DNA from: Lachnospiraceae bacterium
Lineage (GTDB): Bacteria; Bacillota_A; Clostridia; Lachnospirales; Lachnospiraceae
DNA length: 46,970 nt
Direction: 5' to 3'
Assembly (NCBI GenBank): GCA_017613595.1
Contig: JAGADM010000090.1
Span: 1-46,970, forward strand
The translations under genes were made by a program, and so were the position numbers. The notes below the pieces were generated by a model that was given only the letters and a program-made list of their open reading frames with translations, was not told the DNA's origin and ran no database searches. How positions within the stretch are numbered: position 1 is the stretch's first letter; the number at the start of each line of letters is the position of its first letter. Positions 1-7,460 of this stretch are shown here, piece by piece.

Positions 1-128
1 CATCGGTCATAGTACTTGAGAAGAACGGATACATCTTCCGGACGGAGGAGTTCGGAGCGGAAGACGATCCCTACGGTAACGGGATGCTGGTATATGTGCG
101 GGATTTATACGAGGATAATAAAACATGA
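1..128 (+). CDS. 3' end of an unknown gene cut by the window edge
   Basis: The frame beginning at base 3 is open from the left edge and stops with TGA at 126-128, giving the last 41 residues of a protein (ending RDLYEDNKT). Its stop overlaps the ATG of the next gene in an ATGA junction at 125-128, the usual sign of translational coupling, so this is very probably the tail of the first gene of the same operon. The tail is acidic and hydrophilic, with no motif I recognise. Confidence 0.6.
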   Translation, partial: SVIVLEKNGYIFRTEEFGAEDDPYGNGMLVYVRDLYEDNKT

Positions 129-433
129 AGACAATGAAAAAAGGTAACAACTGGACTGCGTATTTCGATCCGGAAACCGGACGTTACTTCGCGGAGATTA
201 TGTACACAAGCCGCGAGGGGCGCGAGCAGTATAACTACGAGATCACGCAGGACATCTACAACCGGCTCGGTTCCTTCGGCGATGATATCGACAACGAACG
301 GCTTATCAAAACGGGCGATATGACTTATTCGTTTGAGAACACGATGTACGGCACTCTCGGTCCTGAGAGAACGGTATGGGACGAAGAGGCTAACGAAGCG
401 ATGAACAAAGCGGTTCGTAAGCAGAAGAAGTGA
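125..433 (+). CDS. Small unknown protein, paralogue of the next gene
   Basis: Encodes 102 residues, hydrophilic, with no signal peptide or membrane segment, so probably cytosolic. Near the N-terminus it has W-x-A-Y-F-DPETGRY-F-AEI, followed about 15 residues later by NYEI and a tyrosine in DIYNRL. The next gene carries the same pattern (W-R-C-C-Y-DPETGLY-T-AEI, then LYEI and TYELV), so the two are diverged tandem duplicates. The start overlaps the preceding stop by four bases and the stop lies 7 bases before the next ATG. I do not recognise the family. Clusters of small acidic paralogues like this are sometimes immunity genes of polymorphic toxins, but no toxin is visible here, so that is only a guess. 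Confidence 0.7.
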   Translation: MKTMKKGNNWTAYFDPETGRYFAEIMYTSREGREQYNYEITQDIYNRLGSFGDDIDNERLIKTGDMTYSFENTMYGTLGPERTVWDEEANEAMNKAVRKQKK

Positions 434-440
434 GGCATAT

Positions 441-848
441 ATGGAATTTAAAAGCGGTGACGGATGGAGATGCTGTTATGATCCGGAAACGGGTCTTTAT
501 ACGGCGGAAATCGGCGGCGGAACCAATCACAATCTGTATGAGATACCAAAGGAAACCTATGAGCTTGTTGACGAATCTGAGCAAAGAAATGCGATTCGTC
601 TTATTATCGATTCCGGCCGGCATTTATACATGACGGTCAATGACCGCTGCGGCCCGCCGTATACGGTTGTTCTTGACTCGGATTATAAGAAACTATGTCC
701 ATGGGCGAAAACGGAAGTATCCGGAGAAATCTGGGATGATGACCTGACCGATGCGGCCGTTGAAATCTTTGCCTCTGAGGCCAAAAACCGTGAGCAGCGC
801 CGTGCAAAGAAAGCATTAAGAGAAAAGGAAAAGGGTGAAAAACAGTGA
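441..848 (+). CDS. Small unknown protein, paralogue of the previous gene
   Basis: Encodes 135 residues, soluble, of unknown function. The N-terminal third matches the preceding protein at the W...DPETG-x-Y-x-AEI core and the following YEI...Y segment. The middle (MTVNDRCGPPYTVVLD) and the very basic, probably helical tail (KNREQRRAKKALREKEKGEK) are not shared. It lies 7 bases after the previous stop, so co-translation is likely. The lysine/arginine-rich tail could bind nucleic acid or simply be a flexible end. A 45-base gap separates it from tcdA, and no terminator hairpin is visible there. Confidence 0.7.
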   Translation: MEFKSGDGWRCCYDPETGLYTAEIGGGTNHNLYEIPKETYELVDESEQRNAIRLIIDSGRHLYMTVNDRCGPPYTVVLDSDYKKLCPWAKTEVSGEIWDDDLTDAAVEIFASEAKNREQRRAKKALREKEKGEKQ

Positions 849-893
849 CTTAACTGCAGCCTTTTGATAGCAGATAGGAGATTATAAAGTAAC

Positions 894-1640
894 ATGGAAA
901 ACCGGTTTTCCAGAACAGAATTATTATTGGGAGAAGATGCCGTAAAGCGTCTTGCGACATGCCGCGTGGCGGTATTCGGAATCGGCGGAGTCGGCGGATA
1001 TGTCTGCGAAGCGCTGGCGCGAAGCGGTGTGGGTACGCTTGATCTGATTGACAGCGATACCGTCTGTCTGTCCAACATCAACCGACAGATTATCGCGACG
1101 CAGAAAACGGTCGGCAGATACAAGACTGAGGTTATGAAGGAGCGTATTCTGGATATCAATCCTGATGCTGTGGTGAACACGTATAATTGCTTCTTCCTTC
1201 CCGAGAATGCGTCGGATTTTCCCTTTGACCGATATGATTATGTGGTCGATGCCATCGATACCGTCACAGCTAAGATTGAGCTTGTTATGCAGTGTCAGAA
1301 GCTCGGTGTCCCGATCATGAGTTCCATGGGCGCGGGCAATAAACTGGACCCTACGCGGTTCCGCGTTGCCGATATCTATAAATCCAGTATGGATCCGCTT
1401 GCAAAGGTCATGCGCCGGGAACTGAAGAAAAGAGGCGTGAAGAAACTGAAAGTCGTATATTCCGAGGAGGAACCGGTTGTTCCTCAGGGAGCCGGAAGTC
1501 AAGCCGGCACGGATGCATCCGATAAGGATTCTGCAGGTTCCTCACGCCGTTCCATCCCTGGCAGCACGGCATTTGTCCCTTCCGTTGCAGGTCTGATCAT
1601 TGCCGGTGAAGTGATTAAGGACCTGATACGCGAGAACTGA
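894..1640 (+). CDS. tcdA: tRNA threonylcarbamoyladenosine dehydratase (TcdA/CsdL, E1-like)
   Basis: Cytosolic, ATP-dependent enzyme that cyclises t6A at position 37 of ANN-decoding tRNAs to ct6A. It belongs to the ThiF/MoeB/E1 superfamily. The 248-residue protein starts with the family-typical FSRTELLLGEDAV and then has the nucleotide-binding loop VFGIGGVGG (about residues 27-35). These are followed by LIDSDTVCLSNINRQ (adenylation site) and VDAIDTVTAK. The C-terminus ends with the family hallmark IPGSTAFVPSVAGLIIAGEVIKDL. A short Gly/Ser/Asp-rich linker before that segment is somewhat longer than usual. An AGGAG lies about 14 bases before the ATG, a longish spacing. A terminator follows directly. 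MtaB at 9052 acts on the same nucleotide. Confidence 0.9.
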   Translation: MENRFSRTELLLGEDAVKRLATCRVAVFGIGGVGGYVCEALARSGVGTLDLIDSDTVCLSNINRQIIATQKTVGRYKTEVMKERILDINPDAVVNTYNCFFLPENASDFPFDRYDYVVDAIDTVTAKIELVMQCQKLGVPIMSSMGAGNKLDPTRFRVADIYKSSMDPLAKVMRRELKKRGVKKLKVVYSEEEPVVPQGAGSQAGTDASDKDSAGSSRRSIPGSTAFVPSVAGLIIAGEVIKDLIREN

Positions 1641-1664
1641 AACTGTATTTTTATGGACTGTGTT

Positions 1665-1690
1665 AAGGAGAGCTAAGGCTCTCCTTTTTT
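1665..1690 (+). terminator. Rho-independent terminator after tcdA
   Basis: A 9-bp perfect stem (AAGGAGAGC / GCTCTCCTT, arms 1665-1673 and 1678-1686) with a TAAG loop runs into a T run ending at 1690. It sits 24 bases after the tcdA stop and just before the promoter of the next gene. Confidence 0.9.
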
Positions 1691-1691
1691 A

Positions 1692-1720
1692 TGGACGCGG
1701 AATGAAGAATATGGTATAAT
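1692..1720 (+). promoter_or_regulatory. Sigma-A type promoter of the hydrolase/CDF operon
   Basis: TGGACG (1692-1697), a 17-base spacer and TATAAT (1715-1720) preceded by TGG, an extended -10. It begins right after the tcdA terminator and lies 35 bases before the next ATG, so it starts a new transcription unit. Confidence 0.8.
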
Positions 1721-1755
1721 AATTTGAAATATTTGTTAACCTGCGGGAGGGGAAA

Positions 1756-2601
1756 ATGGATTGGAGAAAGATTAAAAAGATTGATGCGCATGTGCATGTT
1801 CTGCCTCCGGAAATACTGAAAATGTACAGAGAGGAAGATCCTGACAGTCCGTGGGCACATGCTGATGTCGAGGAATATCTCGGTATCATGGAACGGTTTA
1901 ACGTTGAGAAAGCCCTGCTTGTTCCGAATAACGACGGCAGGATGTATTATCCCGATGCCGATGATACGAATCGATGGCTTGGGGAAGTAATGAAGAAATA
2001 TCCGGAAAAGTTCGCAGCACTGGCCGATATCCGAAAGGAAGGCAGCTATTTTATTGAGGATGCTCCGTATTGTCTGGAGGATGCGGTTAATGAATACGGG
2101 CTTTCCGGATTGAAGATCCATCCGAACAATCTGCAGGTTGATGCCGACAGTCTGGAAATGGTTCCCGTTCTTCGGAAAGCCGCGGATTTAAAAGTGCCGG
2201 TCATGATTCATTCGAATCCCTGCAGAGTCGGTTTTCAGGATAACTGCGCTCCGGATAAGATCAATAAGATGATTCAGATTTTCCCTGATCTTACAATCAT
2301 CACAGCGCATATGGGCGGAATGAAATGGCAGGATGCCGTTTCGGGATGCGGATATGTAGATATTTCGTCGGTTCTTCCGGAGTTTGTCAGCCTGTACGGA
2401 ATAGAGCAGACCAACCGCATACTTCGAAGATTCGGGGCCGACAGGCTTATATTCGCCACCGATTATCCGGATGTCCGGTATACGAATGCGGAAAATGTGT
2501 ATGAAACTTATTGCGATATTCTGAATCAGATGGATTTTACGGAGGAAGAGGCGCAGAAGATTGCCTGCGGCAATATCGAAAAGATATTTTCAAAGGAGTG
2601 A
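1756..2601 (+). CDS. Metal-dependent TIM-barrel hydrolase (amidohydrolase-2 family)
   Basis: Encodes 281 residues with the metal-ligand pattern of the amidohydrolase-related family. DAHVHV near the N-terminus gives the HxH of strand 1, GLKIHPN and PVMIHSNP give central histidines, TAHMGG gives a further one, and FATDYPD gives the C-terminal aspartate. The family contains decarboxylases and lactonases acting on small organic acids; the substrate cannot be read from sequence. The start is fixed by GGGAGGGG six bases upstream. It is the first gene after the promoter at 1692 and is followed 42 bases later by the CDF exporter, probably in one transcript. Confidence 0.85.
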   Translation: MDWRKIKKIDAHVHVLPPEILKMYREEDPDSPWAHADVEEYLGIMERFNVEKALLVPNNDGRMYYPDADDTNRWLGEVMKKYPEKFAALADIRKEGSYFIEDAPYCLEDAVNEYGLSGLKIHPNNLQVDADSLEMVPVLRKAADLKVPVMIHSNPCRVGFQDNCAPDKINKMIQIFPDLTIITAHMGGMKWQDAVSGCGYVDISSVLPEFVSLYGIEQTNRILRRFGADRLIFATDYPDVRYTNAENVYETYCDILNQMDFTEEEAQKIACGNIEKIFSKE

Positions 2602-2643
2602 GCTGCTTAGACGGCATGAAATAACATATATCGGAGGTTAACC

Positions 2644-3768
2644 ATGGAAGAGAATAACAGCCGGGACAGAATTATAATCCGGACCAGTATTATCGGTATT
2701 GTCGCTAATGTGCTTCTTGCCGCGTTTAAGGCGGTTGTCGGCCTGACGGCCAATTCGATCGCCATCGTTATGGATGCAGTAAACAATATTTCGGATGCCG
2801 CGAGCTCCGTTATTACGATCATCGGTACTAAACTTGCGGGAAGAAAAGCCGATAAGAAGCATCCGTTCGGGTACGGAAGGATTGAGTACCTCAGCGCGAT
2901 GATCATCTCGGTAATCGTCCTGTATGCCGGTGTAACCGCTCTGATTGAATCCGTTAAGAAGATCATTCATCCGGAAAAGCCGGACTACGGTACGGTGTCG
3001 CTCGTTATCGTAGGCGTTGCGGTTATCGTTAAGATTCTTCTCGGCCGGTATGTTAAGAAAGTCGGTCAGAAGGTGAATTCGGATTCCCTCGTAAACTCCG
3101 GGGATGATGCCGTACTTGACTCGGTTATTTCCGCTTCAACGCTTGCGGCGGCTGCGATATATCTGATATTCCATATTTCACTTGAGGCATGGCTCGGTGC
3201 GGTTATTTCACTTGTAATCATTAAGGCCGGAATCGAAATGCTTCGCGAAACCATCTCCAAGATTCTCGGGGAAAATGTGGATGCTGAACTTGCAAAGAAG
3301 ATTAAAGAAACGATTCTCAAATTCCCGGATGTAAGCGGAGCTTATGATCTGGTTATGCATAATTACGGTCCGGATGCCTATAACGGTTCCGTGCATATCG
3401 AGGTACCGGATTCTCTGTCGGCGGATGATCTCGATAAACTTCTGAGGACAATTCAGGTGAAGGTATATAAGGAGCATGATGTGATTCTTACGGCAATCGG
3501 CGTTTACTCCTACAATACGATGGATCCCGACGCGGTTGAGGCAAGAAAGAAAGTCTCTGAAATTGTTTCAGGCGTAAAGCATGTGATTCAGATGCATGGT
3601 TTTTATCTCGATAAGGCGGAGAAAACAGTCAGATTTGACGTCGTCGTAAGCTTCGACGCAGAGGACAGAGGCGAGGTATATCGGGAAGTCTGCGAGAAGG
3701 TACAGAAAGAATTCCCGGGATACACGCTCCAGGTTGCAATGGATACGGATTTCACCGAAGAGGATTGA
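2644..3768 (+). CDS. CDF-family cation exporter, manganese-type site
   Basis: Membrane antiporter that exports divalent metal ions in exchange for protons. The 374 residues comprise an N-terminal transmembrane domain (roughly residues 15-200) with GRKADKKHPFGYGRIEYL in the TM2-TM3 loop. The C-terminal part is an unusually long cytosolic region that looks like two dimerisation modules, each around an HIE/YLDKAEK-type ferredoxin fold. In TM2 the usual H-xxx-D is N-xxx-D (NNISD) and in TM5 it is D-xxx-D (DAVLD). This N-D-D-D set is characteristic of MntE-like manganese exporters, so Mn(II) is the likeliest substrate by inference. A GGAGG lies 7 bases before the ATG. Confidence 0.88.
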   Translation: MEENNSRDRIIIRTSIIGIVANVLLAAFKAVVGLTANSIAIVMDAVNNISDAASSVITIIGTKLAGRKADKKHPFGYGRIEYLSAMIISVIVLYAGVTALIESVKKIIHPEKPDYGTVSLVIVGVAVIVKILLGRYVKKVGQKVNSDSLVNSGDDAVLDSVISASTLAAAAIYLIFHISLEAWLGAVISLVIIKAGIEMLRETISKILGENVDAELAKKIKETILKFPDVSGAYDLVMHNYGPDAYNGSVHIEVPDSLSADDLDKLLRTIQVKVYKEHDVILTAIGVYSYNTMDPDAVEARKKVSEIVSGVKHVIQMHGFYLDKAEKTVRFDVVVSFDAEDRGEVYREVCEKVQKEFPGYTLQVAMDTDFTEED

Positions 3769-3799
3769 AATCGGTTGTGAGTTTCAGAAGGGGAAACGT

Positions 3800-4408
3800 A
3801 TGAAAAATATCGTGTTATCGTTACAGGGATGTATGGCGGTCGGCAAAACGACCGCTGTGAAATATCTTCAGGAGCACGCTCCGTACATCAATATCAGCTA
3901 TGAAATCAATACGGATATTGTTGAGGAAGTAAAGCGGCGAAATCTCGATAAGAACGTGTATGAGGACTATCTTGAAATCCAGAAGCTTTGGCTGAAGAAG
4001 GAAGTTGTCCGTTATGAAAAGGCGATAAAGCATCCCTGCAGCGTTATGGACTTCGGAGCCGAGGAAATCGAGTTCTATACACTGAATTATCCGAAGAGCA
4101 TCGGTGCCGGCTGGGAGGTCGAAAACGCACTGAAAAAGGAGCTTGACGAGGTCAGACAATGCCTGCCTGACAGAATCCTTTTTCTCGATGCTTCCGATGA
4201 AGTATTGAGAAGCCACAAGCAGAATGACTCAACAAGAAGCAGGAACTTCTTTGAGCATCATCTGACGCACATGATGCCATTAAAGAGAGCCTGGTTCCTC
4301 GGCAGAGATAATGTGGATGTTCTTATGGTGGATGATCTTTCCGCGGAGGAAGTAGGAGCAAAGGTCAAAGAATGGTGCGACAACTTAATTATGCGATACG
4401 GCTCATAA
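3800..4408 (+). CDS. P-loop NTPase, nucleoside-kinase-like
   Basis: Encodes 202 residues from the ATG at 3800, which follows an AGAAGGGGAAA ribosome-binding site. An upstream in-frame ATG inside the CDF gene lacks one. The Walker A motif LQGCMAVGKTTAV lies near the N-terminus. VMDFGAEEIEFY at about residue 80 resembles the substrate-side acidic residue of deoxynucleoside-kinase-like folds. The region DASDEVLRSHKQNDSTRSR looks like a lid. This suggests a small-molecule kinase, but the substrate is unknown. It lies 31 bases after the CDF gene, on the same strand, and is probably cotranscribed with it. Confidence 0.75.
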   Translation: MKNIVLSLQGCMAVGKTTAVKYLQEHAPYINISYEINTDIVEEVKRRNLDKNVYEDYLEIQKLWLKKEVVRYEKAIKHPCSVMDFGAEEIEFYTLNYPKSIGAGWEVENALKKELDEVRQCLPDRILFLDASDEVLRSHKQNDSTRSRNFFEHHLTHMMPLKRAWFLGRDNVDVLMVDDLSAEEVGAKVKEWCDNLIMRYGS

Positions 4409-4419
4409 AGTAAATTATA

Positions 4420-4448
4420 TTGACACATTGGTCTTTCTATGTTAATAT
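4420..4448 (+). promoter_or_regulatory. Sigma-A type promoter for the 4477 gene
   Basis: A perfect TTGACA -35 (4420-4425), a 17-base spacer and TAATAT (4443-4448). It lies just after the P-loop gene stop and 28 bases before the ATG at 4477. It also makes the in-frame ATG at 4420 an unlikely start, since that would fall inside the promoter. Confidence 0.75.
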
Positions 4449-4476
4449 GTTTAAAAGGTGTTTTGGGGAGGGACTT

Positions 4477-5103
4477 ATGGATCAATATTATAATCGCTAT
4501 AACACAGCGAAAGGTGTAAGATTCGTTGCTTTAGGCTTTCTGTTCCTTTTTCTTGATCTCAATATCATCGCGGATTCTTTTTATATCGATATCTTACCTG
4601 ATGCAGTCGGGCTTATATTTTTTCTGATTTCTGTTCGCTATCTGGAGGGCTATGTAAAACACCCCACAAATCTTCGTTTGCTGATAGCCTTTCTTTTACT
4701 CGAGGATATCGCGGAGTGGTTCTACAATATGTCCTCCGGTTCGGGTTCTCCGGTGAATCAGAACGACATGCAGTTCCTTTTCTTTCTTGCCTCTTTGGTT
4801 TATGCTGTTTTCGTTTACAGAATCCTCGACGCTATGATTCGTGTTGCAGTAGAGTACCGTTCCATGCGTGAGCACAATATCCGTGTCCTGCGTGTCGTAT
4901 TGGTCATCATTCAGATTGCTTTCTCCGTACTGTGGCTTATCCCGTCGGAAGGGATTTCTCCGCTTGCTTATATGATAATCATTGCCGGATTTATCGGGGC
5001 AATCGCCAATCTGGTTGTTCTGTTCGGCTTAAAGAAGGATGTGGAAAATGTACCCAAGTCCTTTTTTGATGATTTTGAAGCGGGGCCGGATTTTACAGTC
5101 TGA
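4477..5103 (+). CDS. Multi-pass membrane protein of unknown function
   Basis: Encodes 208 residues from the ATG at 4477, chosen for its strong GGGGAGGG ribosome-binding site and the promoter just upstream. Five or six hydrophobic segments are visible, among them VALGFLFLFLDLNIIA, AVGLIFFLISVRYL, FLFFLASLVYAVFVY, LVIIQIAFSVLWLIP and MIIIAGFIGAIANLVVLFGL. The C-terminus is short and acidic (SFFDDFEAGPDF). There is no transporter or enzyme signature I recognise. The next gene, 18 bases downstream, is a small anchored protein, so the two may act together in the membrane. Confidence 0.75.
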   Translation: MDQYYNRYNTAKGVRFVALGFLFLFLDLNIIADSFYIDILPDAVGLIFFLISVRYLEGYVKHPTNLRLLIAFLLLEDIAEWFYNMSSGSGSPVNQNDMQFLFFLASLVYAVFVYRILDAMIRVAVEYRSMREHNIRVLRVVLVIIQIAFSVLWLIPSEGISPLAYMIIIAGFIGAIANLVVLFGLKKDVENVPKSFFDDFEAGPDFTV

Positions 5104-5121
5104 TTTTGTTGGGAGGTAATT

Positions 5122-5472
5122 ATGGATGCAAGAATCTGGATTATTGTTGCGGTTATTGCCGCTGCGGCCATTATTTATTATAAGCCGTTCGGAAGCCTGA
5201 ACATTGTCAAAAAGAAGTGCGCTGCTACCGTAACCGGCAAATACGTGTACTCCGAAGGGTATTACAGGGCTAACAGTCCGGGTACCGGCGTTACGTATAT
5301 GGTCCCTGTTTACGAGTACACTGTGGACGGCATGCTGTATATGACAATCGTGGAAGGGATGCAGCAGTCATACAATGTATTTCCGCTTGAGGTGGAAGTA
5401 AAGTATAATCCTTCCGAACCCGAGGTATGCTTTATAGAAGGCAAGCGAGGGAAGATTATCAAGAAGAAATAA
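5122..5472 (+). CDS. Small membrane-anchored protein, DUF3592-like
   Basis: Encodes 116 residues: one N-terminal transmembrane helix (WIIVAVIAAAAIIYY) and then a beta-rich domain. The pattern C-x-A-T-V-TGKYVYSEGYY, YMVPVYEYTVDGMLY and VEVKYNPSEPEVCFIEG is that of DUF3592-type domains found next to membrane helices (Y..V..Y.V.G......V.YNP..P). Function is unknown. A GGGAGG ribosome-binding site precedes the ATG. It is the last gene of the unit, which ends at the shared hairpin at 5483. Confidence 0.75.
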   Translation: MDARIWIIVAVIAAAAIIYYKPFGSLNIVKKKCAATVTGKYVYSEGYYRANSPGTGVTYMVPVYEYTVDGMLYMTIVEGMQQSYNVFPLEVEVKYNPSEPEVCFIEGKRGKIIKKK

Positions 5473-5482
5473 GAGAATAATA

Positions 5483-5515
5483 GGAAAAGGTGCGGGAGTT
5501 ATCCGCACCTTTTCC
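5483..5515. terminator. Bidirectional terminator between convergent genes
   Basis: A 13-bp perfect inverted repeat (GGAAAAGGTGCGG at 5483-5495, CCGCACCTTTTCC at 5503-5515) with a 7-base loop. It lies in the 45-base gap between a plus-strand and a minus-strand gene that converge, and can form on either transcript. The U-rich part is inside the stem, so efficiency is uncertain. Confidence 0.75.
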
Positions 5516-5517
5516 GT

Positions 5518-6339
5518 TCAGTATTTAAGTTTTTCCTGATAAAACGCTTCGTAGGTTTCCACCCATAGCTTGTAATTCAGGTTCATCATTCGCTTGGCAT
5601 CGTCCGACGGAGTAAGAGTATTGTCAGGATAGATGGCTGGCAGATAATGGATATATAATTCCTGAACCGGGAAACCGTCATCGTCGAGTACATCGGAGTC
5701 CTTCATGCCGATGAATACGGGAATCACCGGAACGTTGAATTTGACGGCAAATTTGAACGCTCCCGGCTTCAGCGGTCTGGGCTTTCTGTAATTAAACCAC
5801 ATCGCCTGTTCGGGGTAGATCAGGATTTTTTCGCCGCGGTCCAGAAGAACCTTCATTCCGGCAAAGAATTCCTTCATGGTCGCGAAGTTGGAACTGAGCG
5901 GAAGAGTATTGGCGTGCCGCATCATGATCTTAACCGGCCCTTTGAAGTTGTTGTAATTGCCTTCCTTGATGACTTTATAAAGATAATGACGCTTCTTCAG
6001 AGCGGGTTTTATGGTCTTATATACGGCATAATTGTCGCTCAAATGAAAGTGGTTGCTTGTGACAATGGCTCCGCCTTTCACGGCAATCGCATTCTCAATG
6101 CCGTTCACTTCTTTGATGATCAGTTTCTTATGCCGGATCATATTTTCGAAAAATGCCTTTCCGAGTGTGTTCGCGACACCGGTCATGAACTTACTCGAAA
6201 GCTTCCGGTTTGTATAATCGACTTCACCCGGTTTGATCTGTATTGTCGGAGGGTCTTCCTCGACATCTTCATTGAAACGACCTTGTGCTTCGTATTCCTT
6301 GATCCGGGCAATTACCCGCAGACGTTCTTCTTTAGCCAT
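5518..6339 (-). CDS. 1-acylglycerol-3-phosphate acyltransferase-like protein (PlsC family)
   Basis: Encodes 273 residues from the ATG at 6339 (MAKEERL). The acyltransferase signature H-x4-D appears as NHFHLSD, and the substrate motif as YPEQAMW in place of the usual FPEGTR. VPVIPVFIGM follows as in PlsC proteins. Family members transfer acyl chains to lysophosphatidic acid or to other glycolipid acceptors at the membrane. There is no clear transmembrane anchor, so it may be peripheral. The start overlaps the last 8 bases of the upstream glycosyltransferase gene and has AGAGG as its ribosome-binding site, so the two are translationally coupled and possibly act on one glycolipid. An ATG 45 bases further upstream would bury the start deep in that gene. 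Confidence 0.8.
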   Translation of the reverse strand: MAKEERLRVIARIKEYEAQGRFNEDVEEDPPTIQIKPGEVDYTNRKLSSKFMTGVANTLGKAFFENMIRHKKLIIKEVNGIENAIAVKGGAIVTSNHFHLSDNYAVYKTIKPALKKRHYLYKVIKEGNYNNFKGPVKIMMRHANTLPLSSNFATMKEFFAGMKVLLDRGEKILIYPEQAMWFNYRKPRPLKPGAFKFAVKFNVPVIPVFIGMKDSDVLDDDGFPVQELYIHYLPAIYPDNTLTPSDDAKRMMNLNYKLWVETYEAFYQEKLKY

Positions 6340-7273
6340 TGCATGCCTCTTTGTTGAACCAGAGTTTCCGGAATGTCCGGTCACTTAACTTGATACCCTC
6401 AATCGCGCCCATTAATTCGATTAAGGATTCACGGTCACGTTGACGGTCTAGGTCGGAATAACTGTTGAGGGAAGCGCAAAGAGAATCATAGAATTCACTG
6501 TATTTTGCGTATTCCCAGAAATATTCGCCGTTAATGGTGTCCGTATAGTGCCAGGGCTTGTTTGAGAGAGCGTAGTGCACCAGGTTTAATTCGCCTTGCG
6601 GCGGCTCCGGAAAACTGTGTTTGTTCCAACCCGTAGGGAGATACTTGACTTTGCCGTGACAGATCACGTTCAGATATTCCTGGTCGGGAGCCAGGCAGTC
6701 AAAGTGATACTCGGTAAGCATCCGTAAAAACTTTTCCTGCACATTTTCCCTGCGGAATTCGGCAAGGTTCATGACCATGACGCCGGAATTGAAATAGGTA
6801 TTGTGGGGAATTCCGATGATTTCCTCCACATAATTCGTAAACTCGGGGCTGCGGTCCGTATTCTGCTCATATACTGCTGCGACGAGATTACCGGTTACAT
6901 CGGTTTCGTAAAGCTTGGCGATGTCATTCAGTAAAACAACGTCACTGTCAAGATAAATCGCCTTGTCATACTGCGGAAAGGCTGTTTCAATGAACAGGCG
7001 GTAGTATGCGTCAATGCTGAAATAGAACAGCTCGGGAAGCTGCTTTCGGATCGGCCGGAGCATTTCCCTTACATCATAGAATGCAATCGATACGTTTTCG
7101 GTTGCATGCTTTAAAAGAATGCTCTGATTCTTTTCGGAAATATCGGTTTTCAAAACAGTGATCCTGTAGTCGTTCTCGGGTGACACATGCTTGACCAGCG
7201 AGATGATTGCAACGTCCAGGTATGGAACGTAACGGTCGTTGCAGGCAAAGAATATCGGAATTGTCGTTTTCAT
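6332..7273 (-). CDS. Glycosyltransferase family 8 protein
   Basis: Encodes 313 residues and transfers a hexose from a UDP-sugar with retention of configuration. Seen: the N-terminal IPIFFACNDRYVPYLDVAIISL typical of GT8, split here as IPIFFACNDRYV and PYLDVAIISL; the metal-binding D-x-D in YLDSDVV; FNSGVMVMNL; APDQEYLNVI; and the late HY...KPWH metal/nucleotide motif. The family includes glycan and lipopolysaccharide-type glucosyl/galactosyltransferases, and the acceptor is not predictable. A strong GAGGGGG site precedes the ATG. It heads a two-gene minus-strand operon with the acyltransferase, consistent with envelope glycolipid work. Confidence 0.88.
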   Translation of the reverse strand: MKTTIPIFFACNDRYVPYLDVAIISLVKHVSPENDYRITVLKTDISEKNQSILLKHATENVSIAFYDVREMLRPIRKQLPELFYFSIDAYYRLFIETAFPQYDKAIYLDSDVVLLNDIAKLYETDVTGNLVAAVYEQNTDRSPEFTNYVEEIIGIPHNTYFNSGVMVMNLAEFRRENVQEKFLRMLTEYHFDCLAPDQEYLNVICHGKVKYLPTGWNKHSFPEPPQGELNLVHYALSNKPWHYTDTINGEYFWEYAKYSEFYDSLCASLNSYSDLDRQRDRESLIELMGAIEGIKLSDRTFRKLWFNKEACNG

Positions 7274-7298
7274 AATTAGACCCCCTCAAGATTAGTCA

Positions 7299-7327
7299 AC
7301 TATATCATCCCCATATACGGGTATTAA
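7299..7327 (-). promoter_or_regulatory. Probable promoter of the GT8/acyltransferase operon
   Basis: Read on the minus strand: TTAATA (7322-7327), 17 bases, then TGA-TATAGT (-10 at 7299-7304, extended -10). It lies 25 bases upstream of the GT8 start codon. The -35 is weak (4 of 6). Confidence 0.45.
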
Positions 7328-7424
7328 GTAAAGATAATTGTGATATAGTAACTCTATTGATAAAAAATGCTTCCGAACCATAGCGAGAGAGGACTCCACT
7401 GCGGCGGGAATATACGATAAATAC

Positions 7425-7453
7425 TTGATTTCCCGAGGTAAGGCTGATATGAT
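7425..7453 (+). promoter_or_regulatory. Promoter placing the start site at the ATG of the XRE gene
   Basis: TTGATT (7425-7430), a 17-base spacer and TGA-TATGAT (-10 at 7448-7453, extended -10). Only 7 bases separate the -10 from the ATG at 7461, so transcription would begin at or next to the start codon. Confidence 0.65.
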
Positions 7454-7460
7454 ATGAACT

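Noticed and set aside
4420..4476. Longer N-terminus for the membrane protein starting at the ATG at 4420
   Set aside because: That ATG lies in a promoter with a perfect TTGACA and has no ribosome-binding site, while the ATG at 4477 has GGGGAGGG.
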